Shown one piece after another: positions 7,077 through 15,297 of a DNA stretch of 64,000 nucleotides (positions are counted from its first letter, which is position 1; every line of letters begins with the position of its first letter). The stretch comes from Aeromicrobium sp. Sec7.5 (GTDB lineage: Bacteria; Actinomycetota; Actinomycetes; Propionibacteriales; Nocardioidaceae): positions 496,001-560,000 of the forward strand of contig NZ_JBAJIJ010000001.1 of assembly GCF_036867135.1 (NCBI RefSeq). Direction: 5' to 3'. The translations under genes and the position numbers were made by a program. The notes below the pieces were generated by a model, which was given only the letters and a program-made list of their open reading frames with translations, had not been told where the DNA came from and ran no database searches.

Positions 7077-7355
7077 ATGAACACCTCACCCACAGCGCCG
7101 CGGGCGGCTCTCGCCGCCCGGGCGAGGAAGCACTTCGCGGCGATCGCCGCCTCCAGCGTGCTGCTGACCGGTGGTCTGGCCGCCGTCACGGCGGCCCAGA
7201 CCGTCTCGGCCGAGCCGAGCACGACCGTCCCGGACGGGTCCGGGACGTCGGGGACCACCGGGTCGAACGGACCCACCTCCGACACCTCTGGTTCCACCGG
7301 GCTGACGTCGCCCCAGCCGGGATCGGCGCCGGATGCGGGGAGCAACGCGTCATGA
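7077..7355 (+). CDS. Small exported Ser/Thr/Gly-rich protein
   Basis: From the ATG at 7077 (GGAGAG ten bases upstream) the product has 92 residues: a basic start, a hydrophobic core (IAASSVLLTGGLAAVTAA) that looks like a signal peptide or anchor, then a low-complexity Ser/Thr/Gly/Pro tail. A GTG at 7014 close to the predicted transcription start would give 113 residues. It is the first gene of the redox operon and overlaps apbE by ATGA. I know no family for it. It could be a cell-surface tether or an acceptor for flavin transfer by ApbE, but no clear acceptor motif is seen. Confidence 0.6.
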   Translation: MNTSPTAPRAALAARARKHFAAIAASSVLLTGGLAAVTAAQTVSAEPSTTVPDGSGTSGTTGSNGPTSDTSGSTGLTSPQPGSAPDAGSNAS

Positions 7356-8263
7356 GCGCCTCGGCGGTCTGGCAGGACTGGACCTGCACCGTGCGACTGA
7401 CCGTGACCGATCCGGCGGCGCTCGGTCCGGCCCGGCGGTTCCTCGTCGACCTCATGGGCGAGGTCGAACAGGCAGCGAGCCGGTTCCTGGCGACGTCCGA
7501 CGTCAGTCGGGTCAACGCGAGGTCGGGCACCTTCGTGCCGGTCGGCGGCCGCACCCTGGCGCTGGTCGACGTCGCCCTCGACGCCGCCGCGGAGACCGAG
7601 GGACTGGTCGACCCGACGGTCGGGCGGCAGCTCCTGCACGCCGGGTACGACCGCGACATCGAGCTGATCCGCGGACGGTTGATCGAGACGGACGCCGACC
7701 GACTGCCGTCGCCCGCCGACTGGCGGCAGGTGCGGGTCGACCACGAGCTGTCCCGCGTCGGCGTGCCCCGCGGGGTGGTGCTCGACCTCGGCGCGACCGC
7801 GAAGCCGTGGACGGCCGACGTCGCCGCCCACACGATCGCCGCGGTCCACGGCACGGGAGTCCTGGTCGAGATCGGCGGTGACCTCGCGGTGGCCGGACGG
7901 AAGGACGTCCCGTGGCAGGTGCACGTCAGCGAGGTCAGCGGCGGCCGCGGGGAGCAGATCGGACTCACACATGGCGGTGTGGCGACGTCGTCCTCGGCAG
8001 CTCGTGCCTGGTGCACGCCCTCCGGCGCGGCGCACCACATCATCGATCCGCGTACCGGCCGGCCTGCCGACGGGCCCTGGCGCACCGCCACGGTCTGGGC
8101 CCGCAGCGCGGTGGACGCCAACACTGCCAGCACCGCGGCGATCATCCTCGGCGTGGAGGCGGAGGCGTACCTGGCCGAGCTGGAGCTGCCGGCCCGACTG
8201 GTCGACCATGCGGGTCGCGTCCGCACCGTCGGTGCGTGGCCGGCGAACGCCGAGGCGGCGTGA
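7352..8263 (+). CDS. apbE: FAD:protein FMN transferase (ApbE family)
   Basis: The 303-residue protein shows the ApbE order of motifs: EVEQAASRF near the start, a DPTVGRQLL segment, DLGATAKPWTAD in place of the usual DLGGIAKGY, EIGGDLAVAG, TSSSAARAW, and HHIIDPRTGRPADGP with the Asp/Thr pair in SAVDANTASTAA that holds Mg2+. ApbE enzymes move FMN from FAD to a Thr or Ser of a membrane or exported redox protein. No FMN-binding-domain partner is visible in this operon. No signal peptide is seen, so activity may be cytoplasmic. It overlaps its neighbours by ATGA and TGATG. Confidence 0.85.
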   Translation: MSASAVWQDWTCTVRLTVTDPAALGPARRFLVDLMGEVEQAASRFLATSDVSRVNARSGTFVPVGGRTLALVDVALDAAAETEGLVDPTVGRQLLHAGYDRDIELIRGRLIETDADRLPSPADWRQVRVDHELSRVGVPRGVVLDLGATAKPWTADVAAHTIAAVHGTGVLVEIGGDLAVAGRKDVPWQVHVSEVSGGRGEQIGLTHGGVATSSSAARAWCTPSGAAHHIIDPRTGRPADGPWRTATVWARSAVDANTASTAAIILGVEAEAYLAELELPARLVDHAGRVRTVGAWPANAEAA

Positions 8264-8859
8264 TGACGCTCTGGTACCTGGCGCGGGCCGCAGGCCTGGT
8301 CGCCCTGATCGCCTTCACGGCCTCGACCGTGCTCGGCGCTCTGGCGTCGTCGCGGTCGCGTCCGAGGAGCTGGGCCGCGATCGACCGGCGGTTCCTGACA
8401 CAGATGGCGCACCGGTCGGCTGCGATCACGGGGCTCCTCGCCCTGCTGGCCCATGTCGGGATCCTCGTGATCGACAGCTACGTCGACGTCAGCGTGACCG
8501 GCGCAGTGGTGCCGTTCACCGCCGGTTTCGCGCCGTTCGCACTGGGCCTCGGCACCCTCGCGACCTACGCGATCGTCCTGGCCGCCGTCGCCGGGGCCGC
8601 CCGCGGACGCCTCGCTGCCTCGGCCCGCGCTGCTCGCACCTGGCGCACGGTGCACGTGGCCGCCTACCTGGGGTGGACCCTCTCGATGGGCCACGGCCTG
8701 CTCGCGGGGACCGACACCGGAGCGATGTGGTCGACCGCCGTCTACGCCACCTGTGGCATCGCCGTCGCCGTCGCCGTCGTCATCCGCCTGATCGGACTCG
8801 ATCGGGCGGCGAACCAGCCGCTCGCCACCGCCCGCCGCCTCACGAGGAGTGCGTCATGA
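8263..8859 (+). CDS. Ferric-reductase-like/cytochrome b-type transmembrane protein
   Basis: The 198-residue protein has about six hydrophobic segments with His in the right places for heme ligation (MAHRSAAITGLLALLAHVGI, WRTVHVAAYLGWTLSMGHGLL). This pattern matches the ferric-reductase-like transmembrane domain that moves electrons across the membrane through two b hemes. It lies between apbE and the NuoF-like gene with overlapping stop-start codons, so it is probably the membrane electron conduit of the cluster. Heme content is inferred from the paired His. Confidence 0.75.
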   Translation: MTLWYLARAAGLVALIAFTASTVLGALASSRSRPRSWAAIDRRFLTQMAHRSAAITGLLALLAHVGILVIDSYVDVSVTGAVVPFTAGFAPFALGLGTLATYAIVLAAVAGAARGRLAASARAARTWRTVHVAAYLGWTLSMGHGLLAGTDTGAMWSTAVYATCGIAVAVAVVIRLIGLDRAANQPLATARRLTRSAS

Positions 8860-10094
8860 CCGTCATCGACACCCCCACGACTGTGCCCTCCCGTCCCTTC
8901 GGTGCCCCGCGGGTGCTGGCGGGCATCTCGCCCGACCGTGCCCTCACCTGGACGGAGCACCGGGCCGTCCACGGGGTCCCGGCCCTGCGCCCGCGCGCCT
9001 GGCTCACCGATGCGATGCGAGCCGTGAACCTCCTGGGGCGCGGCGGCGCGGCCTTTCCCGTGGCGGTCAAGCTCGAGGCCATGCCGTTCGGCGGCCCGAT
9101 GACCGTGCTGGTCAACGGCAGCGAGGGAGAACCGGCGAGCTACAAGGACCGCGCCCTCATGACGGTCGCCCCCCACCTCGTGATCGACGGGGCCCTCGTC
9201 GTGGCCCGCGCGCTCGGCGCGACCGCCGTGACGGTCGCCGTCCACGACAGCCGCGCCCACGCGTCGCTCGCCGCCGCGCTGGACGAGCGGCCGGACGCGG
9301 ACGCCATCACGGTGGTGCACACCCGGTCGGGGTTCGTCGCGGGGGAGATCCGCGCTGTGGTCAACGGTCTCAACACCGGACAGGCGCGCCCCGGAGGTCG
9401 TCGCGATCTGCCGCACGACCACGGCCTGGCCGGACGCCCGACCTTCGCCTCGAACGTCGAGACCTTCGCCCAGGTCGCGGTGCTCGCGCGGCTCGGGGCC
9501 GCCGGATACGCTGCTGCCGGGACTCGCGACGAACCGGGCACCAGCCTCGTCACGCTCGTCGGCGACGTGATCCAGGCAGGCGTGCTCGAGGTCGCGAACG
9601 GCACGCGACTCGACGCCCTGCTGCCCGGCCGTCCCGGCGCTCTGGTCCTCGTCGGCGGGTTCCACGGCACCTGGGTCCGATCGACGGCTGGCCTGACGGT
9701 CGACCGCGCCGCACTGCGCGCCTCCGGGTCCCCGCTCGGTGCCGGCGTCATCGCCCGTCCACATGCCGACACGTGCGTGCTCGCCGAGGTCGCGGTCGTC
9801 AGCCAGTGGCTGGCCGACCAGTCCGCCGGGCAGTGCGGCCCGTGCTTCTTCGGGCTTCCAGCGCTGGCCGACGACGTGCGGGCGTTCGCTGCCGGGCGAG
9901 GTTCCGAGGCCCAGGTGGTTCGCCGCGCGGGACAGGTGCGAGGACGCGGCGCGTGTGCCCATCCGGATGGTGCCGTGCAGTTCATGTCCTCGGCGATCGT
10001 CGCCCTGGCCGACGACATCGCGGTCCACCGGGCGCACGGCACGTGTGGTCGCCCGCCGTCGACCATCTTCCCGCTCCCGAGGAGTGAGTCATGA
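8856..10094 (+). CDS. NuoF/RnfC-like NADH dehydrogenase flavoprotein
   Basis: The 412-residue protein carries the 51-kDa-subunit FMN/NADH motifs: GRGGAAFPVAVK, VNGSEGEPASYKDR, then an SLBB-like region. Near the C-terminus comes an iron-sulfur segment, SAGQCGPCFFG, with another Cys in GACAHPDGA. In canonical NuoF the segment is SCGxCxPCR; here the first Cys is replaced by Ala, leaving three. It probably oxidises NAD(P)H and passes electrons to the ferredoxin encoded next. It starts in an ATGA overlap at 8856 and ends overlapping the ferredoxin gene. Confidence 0.8.
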   Translation: MTVIDTPTTVPSRPFGAPRVLAGISPDRALTWTEHRAVHGVPALRPRAWLTDAMRAVNLLGRGGAAFPVAVKLEAMPFGGPMTVLVNGSEGEPASYKDRALMTVAPHLVIDGALVVARALGATAVTVAVHDSRAHASLAAALDERPDADAITVVHTRSGFVAGEIRAVVNGLNTGQARPGGRRDLPHDHGLAGRPTFASNVETFAQVAVLARLGAAGYAAAGTRDEPGTSLVTLVGDVIQAGVLEVANGTRLDALLPGRPGALVLVGGFHGTWVRSTAGLTVDRAALRASGSPLGAGVIARPHADTCVLAEVAVVSQWLADQSAGQCGPCFFGLPALADDVRAFAAGRGSEAQVVRRAGQVRGRGACAHPDGAVQFMSSAIVALADDIAVHRAHGTCGRPPSTIFPLPRSES

Positions 10095-10282
10095 CCACGG
10101 TCCACGTCGACTGGACCCGCTGCGACGGGCACGGTGTCTGTGCACGCCTCCTCCACGAGAAGATCACCCTCGACGAGTGGGGCTTCCCGCTGGTCGCCGA
10201 CCCGGAGATCGAGCCGTACCTGGTCGGGGCCGCCCGACAGGCGGCGGTCGCCTGCCCGGCTCTCGCCCTGCGCCTGCAGTGA
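10091..10282 (+). CDS. Small ferredoxin of the three-Cys ([3Fe-4S]-type) class
   Basis: The 63-residue protein has CDGHGVC near its start and ACPALAL near its end. Cys at the second position of the usual CxxCxxC is His (CxxHxxC), and the last Cys is followed by Pro. This is the pattern of small actinobacterial [3Fe-4S] ferredoxins that often serve P450s. Here it sits in an operon with a NuoF-like protein and a heme membrane protein, so it is likely the soluble carrier between them. It overlaps the previous gene by ATGA. Confidence 0.85.
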   Translation: MTTVHVDWTRCDGHGVCARLLHEKITLDEWGFPLVADPEIEPYLVGAARQAAVACPALALRLQ

Positions 10283-10319
10283 GCCGAGCCGGGGCCACGC
10301 CGGCCTGCCGTGGTGCACG

Positions 10320-10991
10320 ATGGGCGACGTGACCCGCATCGGCATCTGTGAGGACGACGCATCAGTGCGTCGCGTGCTCACGGACGCCTTCACGCTGCAC
10401 GGCCACGAGGTCGTGATCGCCCGCAATGGCCAGGAGGCCGTGGCCAACCTCGGTTCCTCCTCGGGCGTCGACGTCCTCGTGATCGACATCGGACTGCCCG
10501 ACGCCGACGGTCGCGACGTGTGCCAGGCGCTGCGTGCGTCCGGCCAGCACGCCCCGGTGCTGTTCCTGACCGCGCTCGACGCCGTCCACGACCGGGTGTC
10601 AGGGTTCAACGCCGGCGGGGACGACTACGTCGCGAAGCCGTTCGCCGTCGCCGAGGTGCTCGTGCGACTCGATGCCCTGACTCGCCGTGCGCGCGCAGCG
10701 CCCGAGACGACCACGGGTCTCCGACTCGACCCGGCACGGTTCTCGGTGCGTCACGGCGACCTCGAGGAGCGGTTGACCCCCACCGAGTACCGCTTCCTGG
10801 CGACGTTGGCCGCTCAGCCGGGCACCGTCGTCCGCCGCCGAGCTGCGGTCGTCGCGGCCTGGCCCGACGGGACGCTCGTCAGCGAGAACACGATCGACTC
10901 CTACGTGCGGCGCCTCCGCGTGAAGCTCGCCGCCGTCGAGTCGCCCGTCAACCTGGAGACCGTGCGCGGCGTCGGGTTCGTGCTCCAGTGA
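10320..10991 (+). CDS. OmpR/PhoB-family response regulator
   Basis: The 223-residue protein has a receiver domain with the acidic pair ED at residues 11-13, phospho-acceptor Asp56 in VLVIDIGLPDADG, and Lys in DDYVAKPF. A winged-helix output domain follows, with LTPTEYRFLATLAAQPG, ENTIDSYVRRLRVKL and a VRGVGFVL ending. Such proteins bind direct repeats of about 11-bp period, which matches the 20-bp sites at 6971, 12323 and 13839. It is the sixth gene of the operon headed by site 1, so it is probably autoregulated. An in-frame GTG at 10329 is an alternative start. Confidence 0.9.
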   Translation: MGDVTRIGICEDDASVRRVLTDAFTLHGHEVVIARNGQEAVANLGSSSGVDVLVIDIGLPDADGRDVCQALRASGQHAPVLFLTALDAVHDRVSGFNAGGDDYVAKPFAVAEVLVRLDALTRRARAAPETTTGLRLDPARFSVRHGDLEERLTPTEYRFLATLAAQPGTVVRRRAAVVAAWPDGTLVSENTIDSYVRRLRVKLAAVESPVNLETVRGVGFVLQ

Positions 10992-12319
10992 GACGTCACG
11001 GCACCGGCCTGCGCGGCCGCATCGTCCGGTCCACGGCCCTCGTGACCGCGGTGGCGATGGCGGCGGTGATCGGCACGGTTCTTCTGGTCCTGGCGGCCCT
11101 GACGCGTGACAGCGTCACCACGGCGCTCGAGGACCGACTCGAGCTCGTGCTCGCGACGTCCGGGGCGGGTGACGGTGACGGCGACACCGGTCCGGGACTC
11201 GCCGCCCCCGACGACGCGATCGACGAGGCCGTCTGGATCTTCGACGACTCGGGCCAGCAGGTGCGGGGCCCCGACGCCGGCCAGAACGTGCAGGACGCGG
11301 CCGAGTCGTTGGCGGACGTCGCCGAGCGGACCAGCCTCGAGCAGCGGGAGCGGCTCTACCTGGCCGCGCCGTTGCCGGCGACGAGATCCGGTGGCCCGGC
11401 CGGAGTGGTCGTCGTGTCGGAGTCGCTCGAGCCGTACGAACGCACCCGCAACCTGGTCGCGATCGGTCTGGGGGTTCTCGGCGTGATCGTCACGGTCGGG
11501 ACCAGCGCGATCGCCGCCTGGACGGTGCGCCGCGCGCTCGCCCCGGTCGGGTCGATGGCGATCAGCGCCGAGGAGTGGAGCGAGCACGACCTCGACTCAC
11601 GGTTCGCCACCTCCCCCGGTGGCGGTGACGAGATCGCCGCGCTGGGTGACACGCTCAACCTGCTGCTCGACCGTGTCGCCGGCGCCCTGCGCGGCGAGCA
11701 ACGTCTGACGGCCGAGCTCGCCCACGAGCTCCGTACCCCGCTCACCGCGATTCGTGGCGAGGCCGAGATCGCGCTCATGATGGCTCCGGAGGACCGCGTC
11801 GCCGGACGTCTTCGGGAGGTCGTCGCCCTCGTCGAGCGGATGAGCACCACGATCACGACGCTGCTCGACGTGGCCCGCGGCGAGGGTGATCGCGGCGCGA
11901 CCTGTGGTCCGCTCGAGATCGTCCGGGCCGTCCTTGCGGACCAGCACGAGCGACCGGGCGTGAACACTCACGTCGTCATCGCCGTCGGCCTCCCGGACGC
12001 GGCCGCACCTCTGGCGCTGGCGACCCGCGCTCTGGCACCCGTGGTCGACAACGCCATGACCCACGCATCCACGTCCGTCACGATCACCGCGACCACCCAC
12101 GATCGGCGCGTCGAGATCAGCGTCACCGACGACGGACCGGGGGTGGGCGCAGCTGGCGTCGCGGATGTGTTCGCCCCGGGTGCGCGCGGCGGCGACAGCG
12201 CCGGCGCGGGACTCGGCCTGGCGCTCGCGCGACGCGTCGCGCGCTCCCTCGGCGGCGACGTCGTCCTGACCCGCGATCACGATCCGACGGTCTTCACCCT
12301 GTCCCTGCCGCGCCCCTGA
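10988..12319 (+). CDS. Membrane sensor histidine kinase
   Basis: The 443-residue protein begins at a GTG overlapping the regulator stop (GTGA). It has a first membrane segment at about residues 16-37, an extracytoplasmic sensor of about 110 residues rich in Asp/Gly, a second membrane segment near 155-178, a HAMP-like linker, the HisKA motif ELAHELRTPLTAIRGEAEIA, and an ATPase domain with N-box VVDNAMTHAS, DDGPGVG and GAGLGLALARR. The sensor part is unlike any named domain I recognise, so the signal is unknown; the operon suggests redox state or an extracellular electron acceptor. Confidence 0.9.
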   Translation: MRRHGTGLRGRIVRSTALVTAVAMAAVIGTVLLVLAALTRDSVTTALEDRLELVLATSGAGDGDGDTGPGLAAPDDAIDEAVWIFDDSGQQVRGPDAGQNVQDAAESLADVAERTSLEQRERLYLAAPLPATRSGGPAGVVVVSESLEPYERTRNLVAIGLGVLGVIVTVGTSAIAAWTVRRALAPVGSMAISAEEWSEHDLDSRFATSPGGGDEIAALGDTLNLLLDRVAGALRGEQRLTAELAHELRTPLTAIRGEAEIALMMAPEDRVAGRLREVVALVERMSTTITTLLDVARGEGDRGATCGPLEIVRAVLADQHERPGVNTHVVIAVGLPDAAAPLALATRALAPVVDNAMTHASTSVTITATTHDRRVEISVTDDGPGVGAAGVADVFAPGARGGDSAGAGLGLALARRVARSLGGDVVLTRDHDPTVFTLSLPRP

Positions 12320-12322
12320 TCG

Positions 12323-12342
12323 CAGTCAGGTGGCTGGCAGGT
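12323..12342 (+). promoter_or_regulatory. Direct-repeat response-regulator site 2, upstream of the DUF347 gene
   Basis: This is the second copy of the 20-bp element, CAGTCAGGTGGCTGGCAGGT. A -10-like CACGTT (12352-12357) lies nine bases downstream, exactly as at site 1. The predicted transcription start is 12364, which is the A of the ATG, so this transcript is likely leaderless. Confidence 0.65.
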
Positions 12343-12363
12343 TGCCGAGGCCACGTTGACTGC

Positions 12364-13212
12364 ATGACCCACACCACACCCGACCGGACCGCCGTCGCCG
12401 CGGGCGACGGGGCCGACGTACCCCGCTCCCACCGCACTGACCGCGGTGCCTGGACCGAGACCCTGGCCACCAAGGTGCCCGAGGTCATCCTGCTGTTCTG
12501 GGTCGTCAAGATCCTCTCGACGACCGTCGGTGAGACCGCGGCCGACTTCCTCTCCGAGAACCTCGGTCTCGGACTGCCGGCCACGACCGCGATCATGAGC
12601 GTGCTGCTCGCTGCCGCCCTCGTCACGCAGCTCGCGGCGCGACGCTACGTGCCGTGGGTGTACTGGCTGACCGTCGTGCTGGTCAGCGTCGTCGGGACGT
12701 TGTTCTCCGACAACCTCGTCGACAACCTCGGCGTGAGTCTCTGGACCACGACGGCGATCTTCGGCGCAGGCCTCGTGGTCGCCTTCGTCGCCTGGTACCG
12801 CAGCGAACGCACCCTCTCGATCCACACGATCGTCACGCGCCGACGTGAGGCGTTCTACTGGACCGTCATCCTCCTCGCGTTCGCCCTCGGCACCTCGGCC
12901 GGCGACCTCGTCGCCGAGAAGCTCGCCTTCGGGTACGTGCCGTCGGCCCTGGTGTTCGGCGCCGTCATCGCCCTGATCCTGGTGGCTCACCTCAAGCTCG
13001 GCCTCAACGCCGTCGTCGCGTTCTGGGCGGCCTACATCCTGACGCGCCCGTTCGGCGCCTCGATGGGTGACTTCCTGACCGCGGCGCCGGCGGACGGCGG
13101 GCTCGGGCTCGGGACGAACGCGACCAGCGCTCTCTTCCTGGCCGTGATCATCGCGGTCGTGGCCTGGTTCACCGTGCAGAACCGCCGTCAGACCCGCGGG
13201 GTCACCGCGTGA
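12364..13212 (+). CDS. COG4705/DUF347-repeat multi-pass membrane protein
   Basis: The 282-residue protein has a hydrophilic N-terminus of about 33 residues and then repeated helical units, beginning KVPEVILLFWVVKILSTTVG and ETAADFLSENLG, with later echoes such as LGTSAGDLVAEKLAFGY and GASMGDFLT. This is the DUF347 repeat, seen in uncharacterised membrane-anchored proteins of COG4705. Transport of metal or organic ions has been suggested for relatives, but no function is secure. It overlaps the DedA gene by GTGA, forming a two-gene unit under site 2. Confidence 0.8.
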   Translation: MTHTTPDRTAVAAGDGADVPRSHRTDRGAWTETLATKVPEVILLFWVVKILSTTVGETAADFLSENLGLGLPATTAIMSVLLAAALVTQLAARRYVPWVYWLTVVLVSVVGTLFSDNLVDNLGVSLWTTTAIFGAGLVVAFVAWYRSERTLSIHTIVTRRREAFYWTVILLAFALGTSAGDLVAEKLAFGYVPSALVFGAVIALILVAHLKLGLNAVVAFWAAYILTRPFGASMGDFLTAAPADGGLGLGTNATSALFLAVIIAVVAWFTVQNRRQTRGVTA

Positions 13213-13883
13213 TCGCCGTCGTCACGCCGGCCCTGGTGGCGCTCGGGCCCCTGGCCCTGCTGCTCGTGATGGCGATCGTCTTCGCCGAGACCGGGCTGCT
13301 CGTGGGGTTCTTCCTGCCGGGCGACTCGCTCCTGTTCATCATCGGAGCGCTCGTCGCCTCCCACGTCGTGCACCTGCCGCTGTGGACCGTCGCCGCTGGC
13401 GTCGTCCTCGCCGCCGCGGCCGGCGACCAGGTCGGGTACCTCATCGGCCACCGATGGGGACCGCGGATCTTCGCCCGGCCCGACTCCCGACTCTTTCGCC
13501 AGGAGCACGTCGCGGTGGCCGAGGAGTTCTTCCTCAGGCACGGTCCGGTCGCCGTGATCGCGGCACGGTTCGTTCCCGTGGTGCGCACCTTCACGCCCGT
13601 CGTCGCCGGTGTCGCCATGATGCCGCGCCGGCGCTTCACGATCTACAACGTCGTCGGAGCCCTGGCCTGGGGGATCGGCATCGTCGTCGCGGGCTTCTTC
13701 TTCGGCGGGCTCGCGTTCGTCGCCCACCACATCGAGCTCATCGCGATCGCTCTCGCGCTGCTCTCCCTCGTGCCGGCCGCCACCACCGTCGTGCGAGCCC
13801 GTCGGCATCGGACGCCGGCGGCGTCGTGCGACGGGGCGCAGTCAGGTGGCGTGCAGGTTCGTGACGTCAGCGTGTCGCCATGA
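13209..13883 (+). CDS. DedA-family membrane protein
   Basis: The 224-residue protein shows the DedA/VTT signature: VFAETGLLVGFFLPGDSLLF, AAAGDQVGYLIGHRWG, FVPVVRTFTPVVAGVAMMPR, then helices ending in an Arg-rich region. DedA proteins act as lipid scramblases, notably recycling undecaprenyl phosphate, and affect envelope and proton-gradient homeostasis. The start is a GTG overlapping the DUF347 stop. Its last 45 bp contain response-regulator site 3, so its C-terminal tail doubles as promoter DNA for the next operon. Confidence 0.85.
   Translation: MIAVVTPALVALGPLALLLVMAIVFAETGLLVGFFLPGDSLLFIIGALVASHVVHLPLWTVAAGVVLAAAAGDQVGYLIGHRWGPRIFARPDSRLFRQEHVAVAEEFFLRHGPVAVIAARFVPVVRTFTPVVAGVAMMPRRRFTIYNVVGALAWGIGIVVAGFFFGGLAFVAHHIELIAIALALLSLVPAATTVVRARRHRTPAASCDGAQSGGVQVRDVSVSP
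13839..13858 (+). promoter_or_regulatory. Direct-repeat response-regulator site 3, upstream of the DUF2231-VIT operon
   Basis: This is the third copy of the element, CAGTCAGGTGGCGTGCAGGT, inside the last codons of the DedA gene. CAGCGT (13868-13873) lies nine bases downstream with the same A2/T6 spacing as at sites 1 and 2. The predicted start near 13880 leaves a 5' leader of about 79 nt before the ATG at 13959. Confidence 0.65.
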
Positions 13884-13958
13884 GAAACCTCCGTCCAACC
13901 GTCCCGCACGGGGCTACCGTGCAGCAGACGTGCCTGCGTCCCGTGCCAGGAGGCACCC

Positions 13959-14426
13959 ATGCCTGAAACCGTCTTCGGACTCCCGCTCCACCCGCTCATC
14001 GTCCACGGCACGGTCGTGATCGTTCCCCTGGCGGCGATCACCGTGCTCCTGGCCGTGCTGTGGCCGAGGTTCCGGAACTGGGCGGGGCCCCTTCCTGCTG
14101 GGCTCGCCGTGGTGGGTCTGGTCCTCGTGCCGCTGTCGACGTCCTCGGGTGAGAACCTCGAGCGCAGTGTCGAGGAGACCCGATTGGTCGAGCGGCACGC
14201 CGAGCTCGGCGACCAGCTCCTGCCGTTCATCGCCGTCCTGGCGGTGGCGGCGGTCGGACTGTGGCTCGTCGGTCGCCGCGAGCGCTCGGGCTCGTCGTCG
14301 CCCAAGGGCCTGCTGATCGTGCTCGTCGCCCTGGCCGTGGTCGCCGCGGTCGGCACCACCGTGCAGGTCGTGCGTATCGGGCACAGTGGTGCCGAGGCGG
14401 CCTGGAGCGACGTCGCGAGATCCTGA
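13959..14426 (+). CDS. DUF2231-type four-helix membrane protein
   Basis: The 155-residue protein opens with FGLPLHPLIVHGTVVIVPLA, the His-containing signature of DUF2231 membrane proteins, and has about four transmembrane helices with conserved HAELGDQLLPF in the middle. The paired His in the first helix and the His of the third could bind heme or metal; the family function is unknown. A strong Shine-Dalgarno (AGGAGG) lies seven bases before the ATG. It is 37 bp upstream of the VIT-family gene and likely cotranscribed with it. Confidence 0.75.
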   Translation: MPETVFGLPLHPLIVHGTVVIVPLAAITVLLAVLWPRFRNWAGPLPAGLAVVGLVLVPLSTSSGENLERSVEETRLVERHAELGDQLLPFIAVLAVAAVGLWLVGRRERSGSSSPKGLLIVLVALAVVAAVGTTVQVVRIGHSGAEAAWSDVARS

Positions 14427-14463
14427 CACCGATGCCCCGTCAGAACCACCACGAGGAGACCCC

Positions 14464-15180
14464 ATGACCGCCGCTGGAGGCCACGACGGAGAACCGCACG
14501 ACCCGGCGATGGGAGCGCGCCTGAACTGGCTCCGAGCCGGCGTGCTGGGCGCCAACGACGGCATCGTCTCGACCGCGGGACTCGTGGTGGGCGTCGCCGG
14601 TGCCGACGCCTCGCGGGGAGCGATCTTCACCGCGGGACTCGCCGGTCTCGTGGCGGGTGCGGTGTCGATGGCGTTGGGCGAGTACATCTCCGTCAGCAGC
14701 CAGCGCGACAGCGAGCGCTCTCAGCTGGACCTGGAGGCCCGGGAGCTGGAGGAGTCGCCGGAGGCCGAGCTGACCGAGCTCGCGGGTCTCTACGAGCGCA
14801 AGGGCCTGACGCCCGAGACGGCGCGCCGAGTCGCCGAGGAGCTGACGGCACACGACCCGCTGGCGGCCCACGCCGACATCGAGCTGGGCATCGATCCCGA
14901 CGACCTGACCAGCCCCTGGCAGGCCGCAGTCGCCTCGGCCATCGCCTTCACCCTCGGTGCGCTGCTGCCGCTGGCGGCGATCATGCTCGCGCCCGAGCCG
15001 ACGCGGGTCCTGTGGACCGTGGTCGTCGTGCTGGTCGCCCTCGCGATCGCCGGCGTCGTCAGTGCCCGGCTCGGGCACAGCAGCGCGCGCCTGGCGGTGA
15101 CGCGGATCGTCGTGGGCGGTGGCGCCGGGCTCGCGGTGACCTACGCGATCGGCCGGCTCTTCGGCACGGCGGTGGGGTAG
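14464..15180 (+). CDS. VIT1/CCC1-family Fe2+/Mn2+ transporter
   Basis: The 238-residue protein has the family start LNWLRAGVLGANDGIVSTAGLVVGVAGA, the second helix with SMALGEYISVSSQ, an acidic cytoplasmic metal-binding domain (SQLDLEARELEE and following Glu-rich helices, about residues 80-135), and three further helices. VIT/CCC1 proteins export ferrous iron or manganese from the cytoplasm by proton exchange. Its place in a regulon with a ferric-reductase-like protein suggests iron or redox homeostasis. The start is the ATG at 14464, preceded by GAGGAG. Confidence 0.9.
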   Translation: MTAAGGHDGEPHDPAMGARLNWLRAGVLGANDGIVSTAGLVVGVAGADASRGAIFTAGLAGLVAGAVSMALGEYISVSSQRDSERSQLDLEARELEESPEAELTELAGLYERKGLTPETARRVAEELTAHDPLAAHADIELGIDPDDLTSPWQAAVASAIAFTLGALLPLAAIMLAPEPTRVLWTVVVVLVALAIAGVVSARLGHSSARLAVTRIVVGGGAGLAVTYAIGRLFGTAVG

Positions 15181-15297
15181 CCGCGACCGGCTACCTGTCC
15201 CCTCCGCCGGAGAGAAGGCGAGGAGGCCCGCTCGACTGTGTGACACTGTGCGGGACGCCCCTCCTGTGAACCTCATGGCTCGCGCGCCAGGAGCATC

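Noticed and set aside
5215..7089. 624-residue open frame on the minus strand
   Set aside because: Antisense shadow of prfC; no family motifs and Gly/Arg/Asp/His-rich low complexity.
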